Positions 18,524 to 22,878 of a DNA stretch of 22,878 nt are shown here, one piece after another. Source of the DNA: Euprymna scolopes. Its lineage: Eukaryota > Mollusca > Cephalopoda > Sepiida > Sepiolidae. The stretch's first letter is position 1. Each line of letters begins with the position of its first letter. The notes beneath the pieces are model-generated. The model saw only the letters and a program-made list of their open reading frames with translations. It was not told where the DNA came from and did no database searches. Position numbers and translations under genes: made by a program. The stretch is from assembly GCA_024364805.1 (NCBI GenBank), contig CM044497.1, forward strand, positions 22,357,488-22,380,365, written 5' to 3'.

Positions 18524-18584
<61 letters not shown>

Positions 18585-18703
18585 TTAGTTGCCAACTCAA
18601 TATATATATATATTGGGTTGGCAACTAAGTTCTTGCCGTTTATTTTAGTTTTGGTTCAAGTTATTTCAATTTGGTTGGATGAATTTTTCGAGTCAAAATC
18701 AAA
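18405..18703. repeat. Near-perfect 299-bp palindrome of mariner ends
   Basis: The left arm starting TTTGATTTTGACTCGA (18405) is the reverse complement of the right arm ending TCGAGTCAAAATCAAA (18703). Both contain mariner terminal sequence (ttgggttggcaactaagttc in the right arm). Nested inside is a second inverted pair, ttgagttggcaactaaa (about 18508) and its reverse complement (about 18580-18598), separated from the outer pair on each side by a 12-bp TA run. The centre is a TA run of about 55 bp. The arms are almost identical; one visible mismatch is gccaccccaa versus gccaacccaa. A single strand would form a long hairpin. Confidence 0.9.
18528..18580. repeat. (AT)n microsatellite at the palindrome centre
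   Basis: Uninterrupted AT run of about 53 bp between the inner inverted mariner ends. It is prone to cruciform extrusion and to assembly length error. Confidence 0.9.
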
Positions 18704-18850
18704 TGATTTCTACCATTTTGAGAATCTTGTTGAATGCCAGAAAAAAGTTGTGAACATGAATGGAGAATACATCATTGAACTGTTAGTTTTTATTTTACTT
18801 TTAAAAACTATAGATTTAAAAAAACAGAAAGAACTTAGTTGCCAAATTAA
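18613..18850 (+). mobile_element. Mini-mariner, 238 bp, with transposase C-terminus
   Basis: It opens with ttgggttggcaactaagttc (18613) and closes with gaacttagttgccaaattaa (18831-18850), the reverse complement with small changes. Between them is a remnant reading FYHFENLVECQKKVVNMNGEYII (about 18700-18769), the typical end of a mariner transposase. Almost all of the gene, including the catalytic DDD residues, is deleted. Its left half forms the right arm of the palindrome. The terminal sequence differs from the mariner family at 17545-18175, so this is a second mariner lineage. Confidence 0.8.
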
Positions 18851-18880
18851 CACACACACACACACACACATACACACAGC
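18851..18880. repeat. (CA)n microsatellite
   Basis: A short CA run immediately after the mini-mariner end. Confidence 0.85.
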
Positions 18881-19354
18881 CAATAAATTTGCTGTCTCAT
18901 GAATGCTTTAAGTTGAGATTTGATCAAACTTTCTTAAAAGAAAATGTCTAAAATTATATTCTTTGAATGTGTAAAAGTATTTTATACTTTCAAAAATCTT
19001 TGACCTCAATAATAATAAAAACAAAACAAAAATTGAATTTTAGAAATTTTATTGTTTTTGTTAAAATGTTAAATTGAAAAAAATTTTTTTTTCTATAACC
19101 GTGCAAAAGTCTTGTTTCAATTACAACGAAATGTTGCTATTTAAAATAATTAATAAACCACTTAAAGTCACAATTAGAAAGTTAATAAAGAAATCAGGAA
19201 AATATCAGTTCTTCTTTGTTATTGTAGCAAAAATTAAAAAATTGAAATATTGAATTTTAAGTAAAACCAATAGTATCTACTGGATTTCCATGTCACAATA
19301 ATGAAAATATCCAAAAATTAACAAAAATGATAAGGTAGAAAATTAATTATTAGT
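18881..19354. other. AT-rich spacer
   Basis: No gene, RNA or element recognised. Includes an A/T inverted tract near 19078-19091. Confidence 0.5.
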
Positions 19355-19525
19355 GAAAACAATTTTTGAAGACAATTAGCGAAAATTAAGTTTTGTTAAA
19401 TTGGTCAAAGATTTTTAGTTTTTAGGAAAAAGAAGGTAAACTTTTTCTTATGATTCAAACTCTCCGGTTTCTTATTTTGCAAAGCTTAATTTCTGCTAAT
19501 TTGTCTTCGAAAACTTTGAATAAAG
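19355..19525. repeat. Foldback repeat, arms about 29 bp or longer
   Basis: GAAGACAATTAGCGAAAATT with AAGTTTTG (about 19368-19395) is the inverted match of CAAAGCTTAATTTCTGCTAA with TTTGTCTTC (about 19483-19511). A handful of mismatches separate them, with weaker pairing for another 10-15 bp outside. The loop is about 86 bp. It resembles a decayed MITE or foldback element, but target duplications were not identified. Confidence 0.6.
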
Positions 19526-20100
19526 AAGAACCAAAATATCTTTAGTGAATTATCTCCCTTAGATAATTTTTACCATGTTGTTTTTAATGGTTGCGAAAAA
19601 TATTTTTGATAAATATTTTCTTCTAAGTTACATATTGAAATTTTTGTTTCTCAGATTTGGCATCTGAATGATGCAACTGTTTTAAATGCTTTTTTAATTA
19701 TTTATATTATGTTATATGCAAGAAAATTGAAAACAATTACAAGACTTATTTAATATATATATATGCAAATCAATATATTTACTCTCTATGCATGCATATT
19801 TAATCATTTTAGTGAGATAATATATTTTGATAAAATTGATTGAAAAGAAAATAAACTTATAAATGAACACCAGATTTTAATGACATAGATTGAAAGTTGC
19901 TTTTTAAAAATTAGTATACAAAGTAAATTTCTAAATTACCCTGTTAAAAAGTGTTTATTTTGAGTATATAATAAACAATACAAGGTAATATCTATGTATA
20001 AAATACACTTTTAAATTTTGGATATTGGAAGATATTAATATTGTGAGAAAATTCCTGACTTTTAAAATTTAAAAAAATAACAGTGAAAATATGACAGAAT
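19526..20100. other. AT-rich spacer
   Basis: No gene or structured element recognised; scattered TA runs (about 19752-19763). Confidence 0.5.
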
Positions 20101-20159
20101 ATCTTGGAGAATAGTGAGAGCTTTTAGTCAGAGACAGACACAAAATTTGCATTATAGCA

Positions 20160-20690
20160 GGGGAAGGGCGAATAGTGTTTATTGTAGCCTTGACGTCACA
20201 CTGGTGAATAACGGCGAGGTCTACTCAACTGAAATAATGGCAACATACAATTGATTGTGGACGCTTCGACTCAACCCAGTTGCGCATGCAGCTGTGTAAA
20301 GAATGTTTCAGCTACACACACATTTCTTTTCTACACCTACGCAAACTCTGTGGGCTTAAAAACTAAGATTCTGTCTTTTTGTACTGACGTATTTGTAAGC
20401 ACCTCACGTGACACAGACCTTGATTTTTTTGTTTAATCAGTGTTCAAAAATAAACGCATTTTTGTAAGTATATTTTTGACTGTCTCCAGGAGCCGGTTGA
20501 GGTCCTTAAAAAAACCATCATGCACCAAAAAAGAGTCAGTCGAGTCAAGCCCAGCATAGTGTAAACAACATATCGGTTCTGTCCATGGGACGTTAAACTC
20601 GTGCGCACCAGTTGTTTAATTCTCCACGTTGAAAATGGACTTTTTACCCTATTCTTATTTTTGGCTGAAGTGAGCAACTGAACTTTATGT
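20160..20690. other. Higher-complexity island, identity unknown
   Basis: The base composition is noticeably less AT-rich than the flanking kilobases and there are few simple repeats. Plus-strand (61 codons) and minus-strand (77 codons) frames exist, but neither shows a known domain. AATAAA occurs at about 20449. It is either an untranslated exon with donor at 20465 or an old element. Confidence 0.3.
20191..20198. promoter_or_regulatory. CRE palindrome TGACGTCA, possible promoter region
   Basis: A perfect CRE sits at the start of a stretch (about 20160-20690) of higher GC and complexity than its surroundings, with an E-box CACGTG near 20405 and a strong donor-like GTAAGTAT at 20465. These could mark a host first exon or another LTR-like relic. 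No protein or terminal repeats support either. Confidence 0.3.
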
Positions 20691-21449
20691 TTTAGTTATT
20701 TTCAACCTAGAATTTTAACCATTTCTACTTAAGTTCAGAAAGGACATTTATTACCTCAATCACAGGAAGAGACAGAAGGGGAAACTTTCCAGTTTTTCTT
20801 TTTCTATGTATTTTTCAATTATGAGGAAATAAATTTTGTATAAAATTTGTCCTTCGCCTCAGGCATTTTTGTTGTAGTTGTTCAACTCCATTTTACATTA
20901 AAAAAAAATTTTTTTTTTTAGTTTGCGGGGCTAACACTGATACTCACAGCCTTGCAACATGTTCCCAAACAAATAACAGTTGGACAGTATAAAATATGGG
21001 ACCAATACTTTGATCAACCTCTATACTATAGTTTTTATTCTCCACTCTTGTATAAACTTATATATACTCCCATTTAGTCATGCAAAAGTTAACAAGTAAA
21101 ATACGTCTTTTTCAAGTGACTCAGAAAAACCATTTCAAGTGAGTCGAAGTGAGGCAGATAGCATGTTAGACTTACTCTGTCATTGGCAATCAATTCAGAA
21201 AGCAATCTTTTTCTCTATAAAAAAAGTCAGCGGTGGACTTTATTTTTTAAGATCATCAGAAATGATAATTTATATATGAAATTAAATTAATTAGGCGATA
21301 CTATGATTTTTATATGAATATTTTAGTAATAGATCAAGATTTTAGATTCTCATTTAGAATTTGATTTAATTAAAAAACAAAAATACAGAAAAATCTTTAT
21401 GAGGTATGTACTCATCACAGAACAAAAATGTCATATTTCCAAAATTATG
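20691..21449. other. AT-rich spacer
   Basis: It includes a self-complementary A9/T11 tract (about 20900-20920). No gene or RNA recognised. Confidence 0.5.
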
Positions 21450-21667
21450 TAAATTGATCAAGTAGTTTCAATTTTAATCAAGAAAATCAAATTTTATGAG
21501 GAAGTGAGACTGGAGTCAGGAACTGCCATGTTGCTTTAGAATTTCAAGGGCAACAACTCAATTTGACTACTGCAATTTTGTGTTTTAAAGAATTAACAAA
21601 ATTATTAATCACTAAAAATCCTAAATTTTGATTTTCTTTATAAAAATAAAGCTACTTGATCAATTTA
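21450..21667. repeat. Foldback (MITE-like) repeat, 218 bp, arms about 46 bp
   Basis: The left arm starts TAAATTGATCAAGTAG (21450-21496) and the right arm ends CTACTTGATCAATTTA (21622-21667); the outer 16 bp are perfectly inverted and the rest pairs with several mismatches. A 125-bp interior shows no coding potential. A TA-type target is possible (flanks ATG-TA and TA-AG), but the family is not recognised. Confidence 0.7.
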
Positions 21668-21938
21668 TAAGTATTTATTTCCGGATGCCAATATAATGCT
21701 GGAAATTTTTTATATCTCCAAATGTCCAATTACTTTTGAAAATATTTTTTTCTTTTATATAAAAACAGTTAGACAGTGTAATTTAACATTCATGTAATAT
21801 TTTCCAATGTTTGCTTATTTTTCTCTTAAAAATGAAATAATTTGATCTTGAATTATTTCATTCTATTAAGTTGAAAAGATTAGTTAACAATCTTTGGCCC
21901 CCTCTGAGTAGACAGCATCCATCCAGTATGAGAATTAC
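21668..21938. other. AT-rich spacer, probably intron or 3' flank of the exon that follows
   Basis: No repeat family recognised. On the minus strand it lies downstream of the RZ-finger exon's splice donor. No further exon of that gene could be recognised in it. Confidence 0.45.
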
Positions 21939-22039
21939 CTTCAGCTATGCATGGTTTTCTCCTTCAATGATCGAATCACATTTCAGACATTTAGAACGTT
22001 CTGTTGCTCCTCCATATTCACCAATTGCATAGATATGGC
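21939..22039 (-). CDS. RZ-type zinc-finger exon (ZNFX1/RNF213-like), partial
   Basis: On the minus strand an acceptor (ccttgtgttttcag, preceding 22039) and a donor (gtaattc at 21938-21932) frame a 101-nt exon, entered with two bases of a Gly codon and left in phase 0. It reads HIYAIGEYGGATERSKCLKC and continues DSIIEGENHA, then TAG, then Leu-Lys. This fits the RZ finger (GHxYxIGECGGAxExSxCPxC..IGGxNHxL) at the C-terminus of ZNFX1, a helicase-like antiviral RNA sensor, and in the E3 ligase RNF213. The Zn-binding Cys pair CLKC is kept; the first CxxxH Cys would lie in the preceding exon. Two oddities: Tyr replaces the Cys of 'GECGG', and TAG comes three codons before the donor. So it is either a degraded exon copy or a gene ending within the finger. 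I recognise the domain with good confidence; gene identity and integrity are uncertain. Confidence 0.72.
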
Positions 22040-22137
22040 CTGAAAACACAAGGAAAGATATTGTTATATCTTAATCGAAATCTCAATATTTTCAATAGAA
22101 AACGACCGCTTGTCTGTAGTGGAATGGGGTTCTAAAT

Positions 22138-22836
22138 GAATAGTAACATTTAATGCTACTAAAACTAAACTTCTTTCCTTTAACAATTGCAAGAAGCTCT
22201 CTTAAGATAGCCGATAGCCATGACTAATAACATTTTGAGCTCATCCTTCAAACTCTTTGGCTTAACAACATAAACTGGAAAAAATACATTGAGGACATTG
22301 CAAAGAAGGTGGGCTCCCTCTACTGAACTAGAAAATTACTCACACCTGAGAGCATCCTGTATATTTACACAGCCACTATTCACACATGCATAGAAAATTG
22401 TGTATTGTTTCAACGTCTGGGTATGTGCATCCACTACTAATCTGGTTTTTAGACAGGGTCCAAAAAAGTCTCTAATCTAATAGGTCATCGACCATCAATC
22501 AAGCTACAACTCCTGCCCCATTGCCCCAATATTGCATTCTATGCCTGTTTTACAAGTATTTTAATGGAATATGCTTTAATGAACTCATTGCACTTATACC
22601 ACCTCCGTCTACATATCCTCAACAAACTTGTTTAGCAACAAAACTTCACCTCTTCATTGTAGATGTTGGAAAGCCTTCTATTCTGATAATTTCTTTACTT
22701 GGATTGCTTGACTTTGGAATTCTTTCTCTGCTTCCCTGACCGTACTGACGTGCAGAAGTTTAAATGCTCATATCTTTAGATAATCTCCTGTAAACCTGAC
22801 CCCAAATTATAACTCTTGCGTCCAAGTGGCAATATG
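22138..22836 (+). mobile_element. Third copy of the Jockey/CR1-type LINE, 3' end only
   Basis: It begins with IVTFNATKTKLLSFN (about 22139-22183), the same post-catalytic RT segment as VVTFNASKTKLLSLH at about 3895-3940. The order then follows the first copy through a 'KVGSLY' segment, an LPHCPNIAFYACFTSILMEYALMNSLHLYHLRL-type region in shifted frames (about 22515-22610), to a closing segment near 22735-22790. Frames are scrambled and the A tail is weak. It is the most decayed of the three copies and would lie in the intron upstream of the RZ exon, on the opposite strand. No target duplication seen. Confidence 0.75.
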
Positions 22837-22861
22837 TTTTATCAATAAATATAAAAGCGAA

Positions 22862-22878
22862 AATGTATGTATGTATGT
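22862..22878. repeat. (ATGT)n microsatellite at window edge
   Basis: ATGT repeats follow 'ataaaagcgaaa', a phrase that in many invertebrate genomes precedes dispersed repeats. The block continues beyond the window. Confidence 0.7.

Overview
The window looks like gene-poor, repeat-rich DNA from a metazoan, most likely a mollusc and plausibly a cephalopod. The basis is the mix of CA/TG and TA microsatellites, a Jockey/CR1-type LINE, Mag-like Ty3/Gypsy relics, mariner relics and AT-rich spacers; the species is inferred, not shown. There is no bacterial-style gene organisation, and almost every coding signal belongs to a transposable element.

Layout. 1-1612: tandem array of a unit of about 480-525 bp with a GC-rich hairpin core; each complete unit carries a decayed tRNA-like (SINE-type) segment on the minus strand. 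1613-8574: a broken Ty3/Gypsy element on the plus strand (gag, protease-like, RT, RNase H, integrase, a 154-bp candidate 3' LTR). Its gag region is split by a 5'-truncated LINE (2143-4764) with a 7-bp target duplication. 8786-8852: long (GT)n. About 9100-11595: a second, older, different Gypsy-like fossil, ending at a 5'-truncated relative of the same LINE (about 11600-12132). About 13611-13935: a separate Gypsy gag relic. 15460-15790: a tandemly doubled mariner end. 16085-16541: a probable solo LTR with CRE and TATA box. 17031-17349: a 319-bp GC-rich, hairpin-rich insertion of unrecognised family with perfect 12-bp target duplications. 17545-18175: an internally deleted mariner (minus strand). 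18405-18850: a near-perfect 299-bp palindrome built from mariner ends, running into a 238-bp mini-mariner. 19355-19525 and 21450-21667: two AT-rich foldback repeats. 22138-22836: a third, more decayed LINE 3' end.

The only convincing host coding sequence is one 101-bp exon on the minus strand (21939-22039). It encodes most of an RZ-type zinc finger of the kind at the end of ZNFX1 and in RNF213. It has good splice sites but an in-frame TAG three codons before the donor. The adjoining intron would hold the third LINE copy. The rest of 12.1-22.9 kb would then be intron or 3' flank of that gene, or intergenic.

One LINE lineage left three copies of visibly different decay, two Gypsy lineages and a third gag relic lie side by side, and two mariner families left only short deleted copies. 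The strongest candidates for something undescribed are the 17031-17349 retroposon-like unit, the mariner palindrome and the tandem array carrying tRNA-like heads.
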